A stretch of DNA of 32,609 nt, taken from Deltaproteobacteria bacterium (lineage in GTDB: Bacteria > Bdellovibrionota > Bacteriovoracia > Bacteriovoracales > Bacteriovoracaceae). The notes beneath the pieces are model-generated. The model had not been told where the DNA came from. It was given only the letters and a program-made list of their open reading frames with translations, and searched no databases. The number at the start of each line of letters is the position of its first letter. Positions within the stretch are counted from its first letter, which is position 1. Of the stretch, positions 8,526 through 16,723 are shown one piece after another. The stretch spans positions 1 through 32,609 of the forward strand of contig SBGE01000080.1 of assembly GCA_006226755.1 (NCBI GenBank), in the 5' to 3' direction. The translations under genes and the position numbers were made by a program.

Positions 8526-9332
8526 ATGACCAAGAAAAAAATGGCTACAACACTAAGTGTTGAAGACAAGTACAAACTTTATGAATCATCAGTTCAATGT
8601 CACGAAGCAGACATCGAGTTCATCACAAAAGAATTCCAAAGGCTGCGTGGAAGAGAGCCACATGATTTCAGAGAGGATTTTGGTGGAACGGCCGCTATGG
8701 CATGTGACTGGGTCAAAGAAGGACCAACTAAAAAGGCTTGGGCGATCGACTTGGATCCCGAACCAATTGCCTACGGAAAGAAATACCATTTCACAAGATT
8801 GAATAAAGAAGAACAAACTCGTATGCAATACATTCAAGGTAACGTCCTTGATAAGTTTGATTTCAAATCTGATATTACTGTTGCTTTTAACTTTTCATAT
8901 TTCTGCTTCAAGAAAAGACAACAATTACTCGAATACTTCAAGAAAGCTTACGCTGGATTGAAAGATGATGGAGTTTTCTTCATTGATCTTTTTGGAGGAA
9001 CAGAATGCTTCCAGCCAATGGTGGAAAAAACCAAGCATGAGGGGCACACCTATTTTTGGGATTGTGATAGCTATAATCCGCTTACAGGCGAAGTTCTTTA
9101 CTATATTCATTTCAAGAAAGATGGAGTCAAGCATAAGCAAGTCTTCACCTATGATTGGAGAATGTGGCACCCTGTGGAGCTTAGAGAAATCCTTGAAGAG
9201 GCCGGTTTCAAAGATACTGTCATTTACTGGGAAGGCGATGACGAAGATGGAACTGGAGACGGTAATTTTCATCCAAGTGAGGATGAGGAGAACTGTGAAT
9301 CATGGGTTACTTACATCTGCGCTCTTAAATAA
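8526..9332 (+). CDS. Class I SAM-dependent methyltransferase
   Basis: A 268-aa protein with a seven-strand methyltransferase layout. The glycine loop is FREDFGGTAAMACDW (about 48-62). It is followed by the acidic strand-2 end AWAIDLDPEP (71-80), VLDKFDFKSDITVAFNFSYFC (motif IV-like) and a strand with GVFFIDLFGG. The acidic C-terminal tail (EGDDEDGTGDG) is unusual. GGAG at 8515-8518 lies seven bases before the ATG. The substrate is not evident. It ends exactly where the convergent unknown gene ends (stop codons abut at 9332/9333) with no terminator hairpin visible between them. Confidence 0.85.
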   Translation: MTKKKMATTLSVEDKYKLYESSVQCHEADIEFITKEFQRLRGREPHDFREDFGGTAAMACDWVKEGPTKKAWAIDLDPEPIAYGKKYHFTRLNKEEQTRMQYIQGNVLDKFDFKSDITVAFNFSYFCFKKRQQLLEYFKKAYAGLKDDGVFFIDLFGGTECFQPMVEKTKHEGHTYFWDCDSYNPLTGEVLYYIHFKKDGVKHKQVFTYDWRMWHPVELREILEEAGFKDTVIYWEGDDEDGTGDGNFHPSEDEENCESWVTYICALK

Positions 9333-9734
9333 TTAATTCAATTGAACAAATGACAGATCGGCAAAGGACTTTGAAAGTTCTTTGTCGACTTTGGCTGATG
9401 AGTTGTTGAGAATGACGACTTTCTTTCTTTCATCCTGATCTTTTATTGAAAGCTGCATGAGGTTCTTGGCTTCATCATTGAGCTTTTGAAGATTCGCCTC
9501 GAGTTGAACTAAATAGAAAGGCATCCCAAAACTTTTACCAATGAAGAAATTTTTCTGACTTGAAGCAAAGGATTCACTATTGATGAATTTGGTAAGAACT
9601 CCATCCATCAGATAGTCCATTTCTTTAAAATGTTCGGGTCTGTCTTGAAGAGGTTTTTCTGTTACCCAGACAACGCCCAGGCAATCATGATTTATTTGAG
9701 AAAGGATATCAGTGGTTGGTGTTTCAGTTTCCAT
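9333..9734 (-). CDS. Small protein of unknown function downstream of nusB
   Basis: A 133-aa soluble protein. The start used is the ATG at 9734, which overlaps the end of nusB by 11 bases; an in-frame ATG at 9752 would add six residues and neither has a strong ribosome site, so coupling to nusB is likely. By eye the order of elements (a strand near CLGVVWVTEK, a helix with LMDGVLTKFI, a strand with FFIGKS, another near YLVQL, and KKVVILN) faintly recalls the N-terminal domain of M17 leucyl aminopeptidases, but no catalytic part is present and the likeness is weak. I would leave it as unknown. Confidence 0.65.
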   Translation of the reverse strand: METETPTTDILSQINHDCLGVVWVTEKPLQDRPEHFKEMDYLMDGVLTKFINSESFASSQKNFFIGKSFGMPFYLVQLEANLQKLNDEAKNLMQLSIKDQDERKKVVILNNSSAKVDKELSKSFADLSFVQLN

Positions 9735-10200
9735 AGCTGTCGAGAACGGCATTTACAAATGAGTAGCTGTCTTTATTACCGTACTTTTTAGAGAGGTTGA
9801 CCGCTTCGTTGATGACAACATTCTTGGGTGTACTGTTCTTTTTGATTTCGGCCATACCTAACAAAACCACGCAAAGATCAGTTTTATCAACTCTTTCAAG
9901 AGTCCAGCCTCTAAGGAATGGTTTAAGCTCTTCTTTTAATGATTCGTATCCGGAAAGAATTGTATTGATCATGGTAAAAGCAAAAAATCTGGCATCTTCA
10001 GGAAGAGTGTTCCCTGGATGTTCAGGATCTTCTTCAAAAAAAGATAAATCGAAGGCGAGTCTCTCAGCATCTAAGTCAGCAATTGGATCACTGGAAGATT
10101 TCATTCTTTCAACTAGACTTGCATTCTTTTCCAATTGAAGATGATAAACAAACTTGAAAGCATATTCTCTGGCCAGAGAATTGCTATTGGAGTTGCTCAC
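9724..10200 (-). CDS. nusB: Transcription antitermination factor NusB
   Basis: A 158-aa all-helical protein of the NusB family, which binds boxA RNA together with NusE/S10 and promotes rRNA antitermination. Recognisable parts are the N-terminal LAREYAFKFVYHLQLE helix and the C-terminal LERVDKTDLCVVLLGMAEI, followed by NVVINEAVNLSKKYGNKDSYSFVNAVLD, the most conserved stretch of the family. The start is GTG at 10200, overlapping the end of nrdR by 17 bases. Genes for riboflavin synthesis that often separate nrdR from nusB are absent. Confidence 0.95.
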   Translation of the reverse strand: MSNSNSNSLAREYAFKFVYHLQLEKNASLVERMKSSSDPIADLDAERLAFDLSFFEEDPEHPGNTLPEDARFFAFTMINTILSGYESLKEELKPFLRGWTLERVDKTDLCVVLLGMAEIKKNSTPKNVVINEAVNLSKKYGNKDSYSFVNAVLDSYGN

Positions 10201-10669
10201 TTTGAGTGCCTTTTTGTTCAGATGATTTTGATTTTAAACTAGTCATAAAGTCTTCTACGTCAGAGAAGTTCCAGTAAAAAGAACCATATCTGATATAGGA
10301 AACAGGATCCAGTTGATAGAGTTTTTGCATGATATGTTCACCGATGAAGCTGGAAGGTACTTCTTTGCCTTCAAATTCATTGAGGCTTTTTTCCAATTCA
10401 TCGAGAAGGTTTTCAATCTGCTCCATTGAAATAGGTCTTTTCTGACAGGCTTTCTTGAGTCCTTTCATGATCTTTTCACGATTATAGGGCTCTCGACGTC
10501 CGTCACTGCTTTTAACGACCGCTGGAAGCTGAACTTGGAACTGTTCATAGGTTGTGAACCGGTGTTCACAGGAGAGACATTTCCGCCTTCTACGCACGGT
10601 TTTACCTTCCATTAATAATCTGGAATCGATAACCTTTGTATCTTCTGCGTTGCAAGAAGGGCAGTGCAT
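10184..10669 (-). CDS. nrdR: Transcriptional repressor NrdR
   Basis: A 161-aa regulator of ribonucleotide reductase genes that senses ATP/dATP. The N-terminal zinc ribbon has Cys3, Cys6, Cys31 and Cys34 with the usual RRRRKC segment, and the ATP-cone covers about 48-140 (VVKSSDGRREPYNREKI onward). The start at 10669 has AGGAG six bases upstream; the reading frame stays open for another 55 codons upstream, but that extension lacks any family similarity. The C-terminal 20 residues are Ser/Lys/Gln-rich and variable. No NrdR-box pair is evident at its own promoter. Confidence 0.96.
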   Translation of the reverse strand: MHCPSCNAEDTKVIDSRLLMEGKTVRRRRKCLSCEHRFTTYEQFQVQLPAVVKSSDGRREPYNREKIMKGLKKACQKRPISMEQIENLLDELEKSLNEFEGKEVPSSFIGEHIMQKLYQLDPVSYIRYGSFYWNFSDVEDFMTSLKSKSSEQKGTQSEQLQ

Positions 10670-10688
10670 AATTTCTCCTGTAAGTCCC

Positions 10689-10718
10689 ACAATACCTTTA
10701 TGCAGCTTTAGTTGGCAA
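10689..10718 (-). promoter_or_regulatory. Candidate sigma-70 promoter for nrdR-nusB
   Basis: On the minus strand TTGCCA (10713-10718) and TATTGT (10689-10694) are 18 bases apart. They match the consensus at 5 and 4 of 6 positions. Transcription would begin near 10682, leaving a short leader with the AGGAG site of nrdR. With the glyA terminator behind it, this would make nrdR-nusB-unknown a separate unit. Confidence 0.5.
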
Positions 10719-10754
10719 GACGAGAATTTTTCTCTGTAAATTGTAAGACGTTGT

Positions 10755-10783
10755 TTGTTGAGCAGCTCCGTAGGGGCTGTTAT
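10755..10783 (+). promoter_or_regulatory. Candidate promoter and hairpin ahead of a 24-aa ORF
   Basis: On the plus strand TTGTTG (10755-10760), 17 bases, then TGTTAT (10778-10783) form a weak sigma-70-like promoter. The spacer coincides with a 9-bp stem-loop (10761-10781, loop GTA, G-T pairs at two places), which instead may act as RNA structure in a minus-strand transcript reading toward nrdR. Both readings are tentative. Confidence 0.3.
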
Positions 10784-10845
10784 CGTTTTCCTTACACACA
10801 TAAGAAAAGAAAATTTAGAACACACACAACACAAAGAGAGACTTC

Positions 10846-10920
10846 ATGTACGTTCGGATATTATCCCAGTTCATTTTAGTTATGTTCTTAGTCGTCGTTG
10901 CAGGGCAGGCTTTTTACTGA
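10846..10920 (+). CDS. Possible 24-aa single-span membrane peptide
   Basis: The 312-base gap between nrdR and glyA (10670-10981) holds a short plus-strand ORF. It encodes a short basic start (MYVR) followed by about 17 hydrophobic residues and ends in GQAFY. This is the composition of a small inner-membrane protein. GAGAG five bases before the ATG is a modest ribosome site, and a weak promoter lies about 70 bases upstream. It opposes the direction of its neighbours. The rest of the gap holds the nrdR promoter and the glyA terminator. No homolog is recognised and chance is a real possibility. Confidence 0.35.
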   Translation: MYVRILSQFILVMFLVVVAGQAFY

Positions 10921-10943
10921 GAATTCGGTAAGGTTTGAAACAA

Positions 10944-10974
10944 GCCCATCTCATACAACCTGCACAAGATGGGC
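10944..10974 (-). terminator. Hairpin terminator after glyA
   Basis: Perfect 8-bp arms GCCCATCT (10944-10951) and AGATGGGC (10967-10974) enclose a 15-base loop. On the minus strand the stem is followed by TTGTTTC, a short T-rich run, a few bases after the glyA stop. The long loop and imperfect T run make it a moderate terminator. Confidence 0.65.
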
Positions 10975-10981
10975 CCTTGAA

Positions 10982-12241
10982 TTACGCGTTTTTGTAGACT
11001 GGAAAGTCACTACATAGTGAGAGGACTTCCTTTCTGACGTCGGCCAGAATTTTTTCATCATTCGCATTGCGAAGGGCCTTGGTAATCCAACCGGCCAGCA
11101 TTTGCATATGTGAAGTATCTAGACCTCTGGTTGTCACAGCAGGAGTTCCAAGACGAACACCAGAAGTGACGAACGGTGAACGAGTATCGCCAGGAATCAT
11201 GTTTTTGTTACATGTGATACCTGCGTGCTCGAGTGTTTTTTCAGCTTCTTTACCTGTTAGTCCAACAGAGTCTGTTTTGATCATCAAAAGGTGGTTGTCA
11301 GTTCCACCAGAAACCACACCAACACCTTCTTTTTGAAGTGCAGAAGCCAAAGCTTGAGCGTTGGCGACAACTCTTTGTTGGTAGTCTTTAAATTGTGGAT
11401 CAAGAGCTTCTTTAAATGCGACTGCTTTAGCTGCAATCACATGCTCAAGTGGTCCACCTTGAATTCCTGGGAAAACGTGGAAATCAATTTTCTTGGCGAG
11501 TTCTTCGTCATTAGTAAGGATAATTCCACCTCTTGGTCCTCTGAGCGTTTTGTGAGTTGTCGATGTCACAACATGAGCATGAGGAAATGGTGAAGGGTGA
11601 ACGCCAGCGGCTACAAGTCCAGCGATATGGGCCATATCCACCATCAAATAAGCGCCAACACTGTCAGCAATTTCTCTGAAACGTTTGAAGTCAATTGTTC
11701 TTGCGTAGGCACTAGCCCCTGCAATGATCAATTTTGGTTTATGTTCAGTGGCCAGTTCTTGAAGAGCATCATAATCGATGGCTTCAGTTTTCATATCGAG
11801 ACCATAAGGAACAACGTTATACATACGCCCTGAAAAATTCACAGGACTACCGTGTGTAAGGTGACCACCTTGGGAAAGATCCATTCCCATCACAGTATCG
11901 CCTGGTTCAATCAAGGCAAAATAAGCACCCATATTTGCTTGAGATCCGGAATGCGGCTGAACGTTGGCAAACTTACAATTGAACAGTTTGCACGCTCTGT
12001 CTTTCGCCAAAATTTCAGCTTCGTCGACAAATTCACATCCACCGTAATATCTCTTGTTGGGCTGACCTTCGGCGTACTTGTTTGTCAGTACTGAACCTTG
12101 GGCCTCCATGACAGCAGGTGAAGCGTAGTTCTCAGATGCGATAAGCTCGAGACCTTCTTCTTGTCTTTTTCTTTCCTTCTCAATGATGGCCTGAATTTCA
12201 GGGTCCATCGTTTTCACAGTCTGGGCATCTTTATGAAACAT
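10982..12241 (-). CDS. glyA: Serine hydroxymethyltransferase
   Basis: A 419-aa PLP enzyme that interconverts serine and glycine and loads tetrahydrofolate with a one-carbon unit. The PLP-binding lysine lies in [15 protein letters not shown] (Lys231). Other signatures are [12 protein letters not shown] (about 33-44), [15 protein letters not shown] (54-68) and [13 protein letters not shown] (201-213). The length is typical. AAGGAGA precedes the ATG. It lies 26 bases after fabF and is likely transcribed with it. Confidence 0.98.
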   Translation of the reverse strand: MFHKDAQTVKTMDPEIQAIIEKERKRQEEGLELIASENYASPAVMEAQGSVLTNKYAEGQPNKRYYGGCEFVDEAEILAKDRACKLFNCKFANVQPHSGSQANMGAYFALIEPGDTVMGMDLSQGGHLTHGSPVNFSGRMYNVVPYGLDMKTEAIDYDALQELATEHKPKLIIAGASAYARTIDFKRFREIADSVGAYLMVDMAHIAGLVAAGVHPSPFPHAHVVTSTTHKTLRGPRGGIILTNDEELAKKIDFHVFPGIQGGPLEHVIAAKAVAFKEALDPQFKDYQQRVVANAQALASALQKEGVGVVSGGTDNHLLMIKTDSVGLTGKEAEKTLEHAGITCNKNMIPGDTRSPFVTSGVRLGTPAVTTRGLDTSHMQMLAGWITKALRNANDEKILADVRKEVLSLCSDFPVYKNA

Positions 12242-12267
12242 TGTCTCTCCTTAGAACAACGGGACGC

Positions 12268-13518
12268 TTAAGCGTCGTATCTTTTCAATACCAAAGATGA
12301 ATTCGTTCCACCAAAACCAAAAGAATTGTTGAGTACATAATCAACTTGTTTCTTGATGGCTTCGTTTGGAATGTAGTTTAGATCACACTCAGGATCCTGG
12401 TCATGCAAGTTAATAGTTGGTGGCAGGATTCCTGTATGGAGGGCCATGGTACAAAAAACTGATTCGATACCACCGGCTGCACCAAGAAGGTGACCAGTCA
12501 TACTCTTGGTGGAGCTTACGTGCATATTGTAAGCATGATCACCAAAAGTTCTCTTGATTGCGTTTGTTTCTCCAATATCTCCAAGTGGAGTCGAAGTTCC
12601 GTGAGCATTGACGTAACCAACATCACTAGGCTTGATTCCGGCAAACTCAATTGCTTGTGTCATACATCTAAAAGCACCTTCGCCTTCAGGATGAGGAGCA
12701 GTAATGTGGTGAGCATCTGAAGTGGCACCATGACCTACAACTTCAGCATAAATTGTCGCGCCTCGGGCAACAGCTTTGTCATAGTTTTCAAGAACCAAAC
12801 ATCCTGAACCTTCACCCATTACAAATCCATCTCTTCCTGTATCAAAAGGTCTGGATGCTGTGGCAGGATCATCGTTTCTCTTTGAAAGAGCTTTCATCGA
12901 GATAAAACCTTGCATAGGAAGGTCGACGATGACCGATTCTGCTCCACCTGTCATCATCACGTCTTGACGGCCAAGCATAATTTCATAGGCCGCTGCTGAG
13001 ATAGCATGAGCCGCAGAAGCACAAGCAGATGCGATAGTGTAGTTTAGACCTTTCATTCCAAGTTGAATGGAAAGAAGACCTGTCACCATGTTTGGAATTA
13101 CGGCTGGAATAAAGAAAGGAGAAACTCTTCTCGGTCCCTTTTCCAACATCATATTATGAGAAGCGATGATCTCAGGGAATCCACCCATTCCAACTCCCAT
13201 AATGGCACCCATTCTAGTAGCATCATAAGGATTGTTTTCATGGAGACCTGAACGCTTCCAAGCCTCATGACTTGCACTTAGTCCCAAGTGGATAAAGCGG
13301 TCATATCTAGGCTGCTCTCTTTCTGAGAGGATTTCTTCATCTAGTTTGAAGTTTTTCACTTCTCCAGCAATTTGTACTGCTAAGTGAGAAACATCTGTTT
13401 GTTCAATTTTAGAAATTCCTGGTTTACCAGCAGTGATACTTTCCCAGGTTTGGTCGAGATTGTGTCCGTTAGAGCAAACGATCCCTAGACCCGTAATAGC
13501 AACTCGATTTGTTTTCAT
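12268..13518 (-). CDS. fabF: 3-oxoacyl-[acyl-carrier-protein] synthase II (FabF)
   Basis: A 416-aa condensing enzyme that elongates acyl-ACP with malonyl-ACP. The catalytic triad is complete: Cys166 in ASACASAAHA, His306 in NAHGTSTPLGD and His343 in SMTGHLLGAAGG. The C-terminal NNSFGFGGTNSSLVL loop (the gating GFGG) is present. Two Cys-His-His histidines mark it as FabF/FabB-type rather than FabH. A GGGAGGGA ribosome site lies just before the ATG. An intrinsic terminator after acpP lies between acpP and this gene, so it may have its own promoter or depend on readthrough. Confidence 0.98.
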   Translation of the reverse strand: MKTNRVAITGLGIVCSNGHNLDQTWESITAGKPGISKIEQTDVSHLAVQIAGEVKNFKLDEEILSEREQPRYDRFIHLGLSASHEAWKRSGLHENNPYDATRMGAIMGVGMGGFPEIIASHNMMLEKGPRRVSPFFIPAVIPNMVTGLLSIQLGMKGLNYTIASACASAAHAISAAAYEIMLGRQDVMMTGGAESVIVDLPMQGFISMKALSKRNDDPATASRPFDTGRDGFVMGEGSGCLVLENYDKAVARGATIYAEVVGHGATSDAHHITAPHPEGEGAFRCMTQAIEFAGIKPSDVGYVNAHGTSTPLGDIGETNAIKRTFGDHAYNMHVSSTKSMTGHLLGAAGGIESVFCTMALHTGILPPTINLHDQDPECDLNYIPNEAIKKQVDYVLNNSFGFGGTNSSLVLKRYDA

Positions 13519-13566
13519 GATTCCCTCCCTTATTTAAAAAAGAATCAAAGGCCAATCAAACCTTGT

Positions 13567-13593
13567 TAAAAAAAAAGCCCCGAAAGGGGCTTT
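13567..13593 (-). terminator. Intrinsic terminator after acpP
   Basis: On the minus strand a GC-rich stem AAAGCCCC / GGGGCTTT with a four-base TTTC loop (13574-13593) is followed by an uninterrupted run of T (13567-13573). It is a textbook Rho-independent terminator, 13 bases after the acpP stop, and would lower transcription of fabF relative to acpP. Confidence 0.92.
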
Positions 13594-13606
13594 GAAACTT
13601 TCGTTT

Positions 13607-13831
13607 TTATTGTTTGTTTTCGAGGTAACCGACAACGTCTTTAACAGACTTAAGACCTTCAGCGTCTTCCTCTGGAATTTCAACACCAAACTCATCTTCC
13701 ATTTTCATCATAAGTTCTACGATGTCCAAAGAATCAAGGTTGAGGTCATCAACGAATGAAGTTTCACCGTTGATTTTAGCTTTGTCGATTTTTGTAGCTT
13801 CAGAGATAAGGTTGATTACTTTCTCTTCCAT
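13607..13831 (-). CDS. acpP: Acyl carrier protein
   Basis: A 74-aa acidic four-helix protein that carries growing acyl chains on a phosphopantetheine arm. The attachment serine is Ser34 in [12 protein letters not shown], followed by the acidic recognition helix II ([19 protein letters not shown]). The start at 13831 has GGAG six bases upstream; an upstream in-frame TTG would place the ribosome site inside the protein. It sits between fabG and a strong terminator, as expected for an abundant protein. Confidence 0.98.
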   Translation of the reverse strand: MEEKVINLISEATKIDKAKINGETSFVDDLNLDSLDIVELMMKMEDEFGVEIPEEDAEGLKSVKDVVGYLENKQ

Positions 13832-13862
13832 AGTTGTCTCCTTCAATAATTATCGGCTTAAT

Positions 13863-14627
13863 TTAAATATATAATCCGCCATCAATTTTAATAATGTTTC
13901 CTGTCATGTAAGCCGATGCTTTTGAAAGCAAAAAGCTTACAAGATTGGCCACTTCATCAGTGGTCCCGAACCTGTTTAAAGGTATCGAAGCAAGATACGA
14001 CTCTTTTACCTTTTCATCAAGAGCATCTGTCATATCGGTCGCAATAAATCCAGGGCATATTGCGTTGCATCTAACATTTTTACTCGCTAGTTCTTTAGCA
14101 TAACTCTTTGTAAATCCGATCATTCCTGCTTTTGACGCGGCGTAAGCGATCTGACCAGGGTTCCCCATCAACCCAACGATTGAGGAAATGTTCACAATCG
14201 ACACGTCTTCCGCTCTGAGGAAGCTTCTTGAAAGGATCTGCGTCAACATAATCGCCCCTTTCAAGTTGGTATCGAGTACTTGTTGAAGTTCATCTTCTTT
14301 GAGCCTAAGTACCAATGTGTCTTTTGAGATACCAGCGTTATTTACCACTCCTGTAATGGCCCCAACTTCTTTGACGAAATTTTCTAAAGCTTCTTTCATG
14401 GCCGCAGTGTCAGTCACATCAAATTTGAGAGGGGTAGCTTCAGAGGCTCCAAGTTCTTTTAGTTTCACTTGAAGTTCTTCTGCTTGTGCTTCTTTTCCTT
14501 CTCTGAAGTTAAAGATGACGTGAGCACCTTGGCTGGCCAATGATTCAGCAAGAGCTCTACCGATTCCACGAGTTGCACCGGTAACGAGAATTTTTTTGTC
14601 TTTTAGATCTGTGTAAGTCGCCAACAT
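13863..14627 (-). CDS. fabG: 3-oxoacyl-[acyl-carrier-protein] reductase (FabG)
   Basis: A 254-aa NADPH-dependent SDR that reduces beta-ketoacyl-ACP. Motifs: TGATRGIG (16-23), NNAGI (96-100), serine in NISSIVG (about 148-149), YAASK (Tyr162, Lys166), and the C-terminal YMTGNIIKIDGG that closes the family. The start at 14627 is one base after the fabD stop and uses AAGGAGC. An 11-residue upstream extension overlapping fabD is rejected. Confidence 0.97.
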   Translation of the reverse strand: MLATYTDLKDKKILVTGATRGIGRALAESLASQGAHVIFNFREGKEAQAEELQVKLKELGASEATPLKFDVTDTAAMKEALENFVKEVGAITGVVNNAGISKDTLVLRLKEDELQQVLDTNLKGAIMLTQILSRSFLRAEDVSIVNISSIVGLMGNPGQIAYAASKAGMIGFTKSYAKELASKNVRCNAICPGFIATDMTDALDEKVKESYLASIPLNRFGTTDEVANLVSFLLSKASAYMTGNIIKIDGGLYI

Positions 14628-14628
14628 T

Positions 14629-15576
14629 TTAAAGCTCCTTGACTTCATCCATAGCGCCATCTTTATCTAAAGAGATCACTTTGATGTTTCGATTAATTTT
14701 TCTAACGAGTCCCATGAGAACTCTTCCTGGTCCAACTTCAAGACAAACTGTATCGTCCTTCAGCCCTTGAACACTTTGAGTCCAAAGAACACTACCATCA
14801 ACCTGTTTGAAAAGGTTTTCCTTGATGGTTTCTGGATTTGTCCCTACCGCATATTCTTTGGCATCTATATTGGCTACATAAGGAATTTTATTTTCATTGA
14901 AAGTAAAATTACCGAAGGCCTCGTTTAATTTTTTTGCAGCTGGCTCCATCAATGAGGAGTGAAATGGAGCAGAAACTTTTAGTTCTATCGCTCTAAATCC
15001 ATCTCCAACGTTCTCTTCCATCCACTTCACAGCTCTATCACATGCATTCGCTTCTCCGCTGATGACAATCTGGCTTGGCTCATTGAAGTTTGCCGGCATG
15101 ACTTTCTCAGTTTCTGTTGAAGCTTCTTCACATGCTTTTCTGATCATCTCTTCTGAGACTTTCATTACAGCGTACATTTTTCCTTTGCCTGCAGGCACAG
15201 CTTCTTGCATGAACTTTCCACGAAGATTTACGGCCTTAACGGCATCTTCGAAAGAGAGAACACCAGCTGCAACAAGTGCTGCATATTCACCTACCGAGTG
15301 TCCTAGAACACGGTCAATGGTGATTCCTTTTTCATCAAGAATAGTTTTCACTTTTTGAAAAAGAGCAACTGAGTGGGCGAGGATTGCTGGCTGAGTATTT
15401 TCAGTCAATTTCAACTCTTCCTCAGGTCCTTCAAACATAAGAGTTGAAAGAGAATAGCCAAGAGCTTCGTTGGCCTTGTTGAAAAGTTCGTATGAAGGAG
15501 AACCTTCAAGCGCTTTTCCCATACCTACGTATTGAGCTCCCTGCCCAGGGAAAATAAGAGTTACAGATTTTGTCAT
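14629..15576 (-). CDS. fabD: Malonyl-CoA:ACP transacylase (FabD)
   Basis: A 315-aa alpha/beta-hydrolase-like transferase that moves malonate from CoA to ACP. Visible signatures are the N-terminal FPGQGAQYVGMG (9-20), the nucleophile elbow GHSVGEYAAL with Ser94, the malonate-binding Arg in NLRGKFMQEAVP (about Arg119) and the catalytic His206 in SAPFHSSLM. It follows fabH by 14 bases and touches fabG. Confidence 0.97.
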   Translation of the reverse strand: MTKSVTLIFPGQGAQYVGMGKALEGSPSYELFNKANEALGYSLSTLMFEGPEEELKLTENTQPAILAHSVALFQKVKTILDEKGITIDRVLGHSVGEYAALVAAGVLSFEDAVKAVNLRGKFMQEAVPAGKGKMYAVMKVSEEMIRKACEEASTETEKVMPANFNEPSQIVISGEANACDRAVKWMEENVGDGFRAIELKVSAPFHSSLMEPAAKKLNEAFGNFTFNENKIPYVANIDAKEYAVGTNPETIKENLFKQVDGSVLWTQSVQGLKDDTVCLEVGPGRVLMGLVRKINRNIKVISLDKDGAMDEVKEL

Positions 15577-15590
15577 AGAAATCTCCCGAT

Positions 15591-16586
15591 TTAGTAGCGA
15601 AACAGTGTCGCACCATGAGTGAGTCCGGCACCAAAAGCATCAAATAGAACTAGGTCGCCTCTTTTGATTCGACCGTCTTTGATGGCTTCATGGAAGGCCA
15701 TTGGGACTGTTGCGGCAGAAGTGTTGGCGTATTTGTCGATGTTGACAATTACTTTTTCCATTGGAGCACCTAGCATCTTCGCCGTTGTTTCGATGATTCT
15801 TACGTTTGCTTGATGAGGAACAACCCAGTCGACTTGATCCAAACCAACGTCTGCCATTTTACAAACTTTCTTGGCATTCTTTGCCAAAGTTCTAGTAGCA
15901 ACTTTGAACATCTCAGTACCCTTCATTTGCATGAAGTGTTCACGATTGATGATGATATCAGGAGTAAGTGGATTTACCGCTCCTCCCATTGGCTGTTGAA
16001 AAAATTCTTTTCCTGTCCCATCGGCTCCCAAGCAGCTGGCTAGGATTTCAGAGTCATCGTTGTCTTCATTTCTACCAACGATAGCAACTCCACATCCGTC
16101 TCCGAAAAGGATACAGATTCTTCTGTCTTTCCAATCAACTTCTTGAGAAAGCATTTCAGAACCAACAACCAAAACGTTTTTAGCAAGACCGGTTTTGATC
16201 ATTGAGTCTGCCATGTTCACTCCGTAAACGAAGCCTGAACATGCTGCTGCGATGTCGAGACAAGCGCATTGATTTTTGATTCCAAGTTTTGTTTGGAGAA
16301 TAGAAGCAGAGTTAGGAAGCTTCATGTCCGGAGTCACAGAAGCGAAGAGAATCATATCGATTTCTTCAGGCTCCATGTTGGCATCTTTGAGAGCATCAAG
16401 AGTAGCGTTGTAAGCCATGTCTGTTGGATACTCGCCGCCTTCTTTAGAACAGATATGTCTTTGTCTGATCCCTGTTCTTTCATAGATCCACTCATCAGAA
16501 GTGTCGATGATCGATTCGAGATCAAAATTGGTCATCACTTTCTTGGGGACAAACATCCCGGTGCCCTTGATTTTTGACTTATGCAT
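15591..16586 (-). CDS. fabH: 3-oxoacyl-[acyl-carrier-protein] synthase III (FabH)
   Basis: A 331-aa enzyme that starts fatty-acid synthesis by condensing acetyl- or branched acyl-CoA with malonyl-ACP. The Cys-His-Asn triad is complete: Cys116 in DIAAACSGFVYG, His258 in VPHQANVRI and Asn288 in ANTSAATVP. TSDEWIYERTGIRQR near the N-terminus is the usual FabH signature. ATG 16586 has GAGG five bases upstream; a GTG two codons earlier overlaps that site. Upstream lie a perfect inverted repeat and the rpmF terminator. plsX, which commonly sits between rpmF and fabH, is absent. Confidence 0.97.
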   Translation of the reverse strand: MHKSKIKGTGMFVPKKVMTNFDLESIIDTSDEWIYERTGIRQRHICSKEGGEYPTDMAYNATLDALKDANMEPEEIDMILFASVTPDMKLPNSASILQTKLGIKNQCACLDIAAACSGFVYGVNMADSMIKTGLAKNVLVVGSEMLSQEVDWKDRRICILFGDGCGVAIVGRNEDNDDSEILASCLGADGTGKEFFQQPMGGAVNPLTPDIIINREHFMQMKGTEMFKVATRTLAKNAKKVCKMADVGLDQVDWVVPHQANVRIIETTAKMLGAPMEKVIVNIDKYANTSAATVPMAFHEAIKDGRIKRGDLVLFDAFGAGLTHGATLFRY

Positions 16587-16605
16587 ACTCACCTCGGGTT
16601 CGGTT

Positions 16606-16629
16606 TGGTCAGTTCCCGCATGCTGACCA
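16606..16629. promoter_or_regulatory. Perfect inverted repeat upstream of fabH (operator or leader hairpin)
   Basis: TGGTCAG (16606-16612) and CTGACCA (16623-16629) are perfect 7-base arms around a 10-base centre. The element lies about 20 bases before the fabH ATG and downstream of the rpmF terminator. The arm spacing fits a dimeric repressor contacting two major grooves, or a stem-loop in the fabH leader. It does not match the FapR, FabT or FabR sites I remember. Confidence 0.45.
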
Positions 16630-16645
16630 CGAATACTTTTATCTA

Positions 16646-16671
16646 ATAAAAAGGGCCCCTATTAGGGGCCC
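16646..16671 (-). terminator. Intrinsic terminator after rpmF
   Basis: On the minus strand GGGCCCC, loop TAATA, GGGGCCC (16653-16671) is followed by TTTTTATT. The 7-bp all-GC stem makes this a strong terminator between rpmF and fabH, about 50 bases after the rpmF stop. Confidence 0.92.
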
Positions 16672-16723
16672 GGCAGTATTCTTTTTAAAATTACTTATTT
16701 TGACAAGTTTTTTTAATGACAGA

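Noticed and set aside
10670-10834. 55-codon N-terminal extension of nrdR
   Set aside because: Family members begin with MHCPxC and the ATG at 10669 has an ideal AGGAG site.
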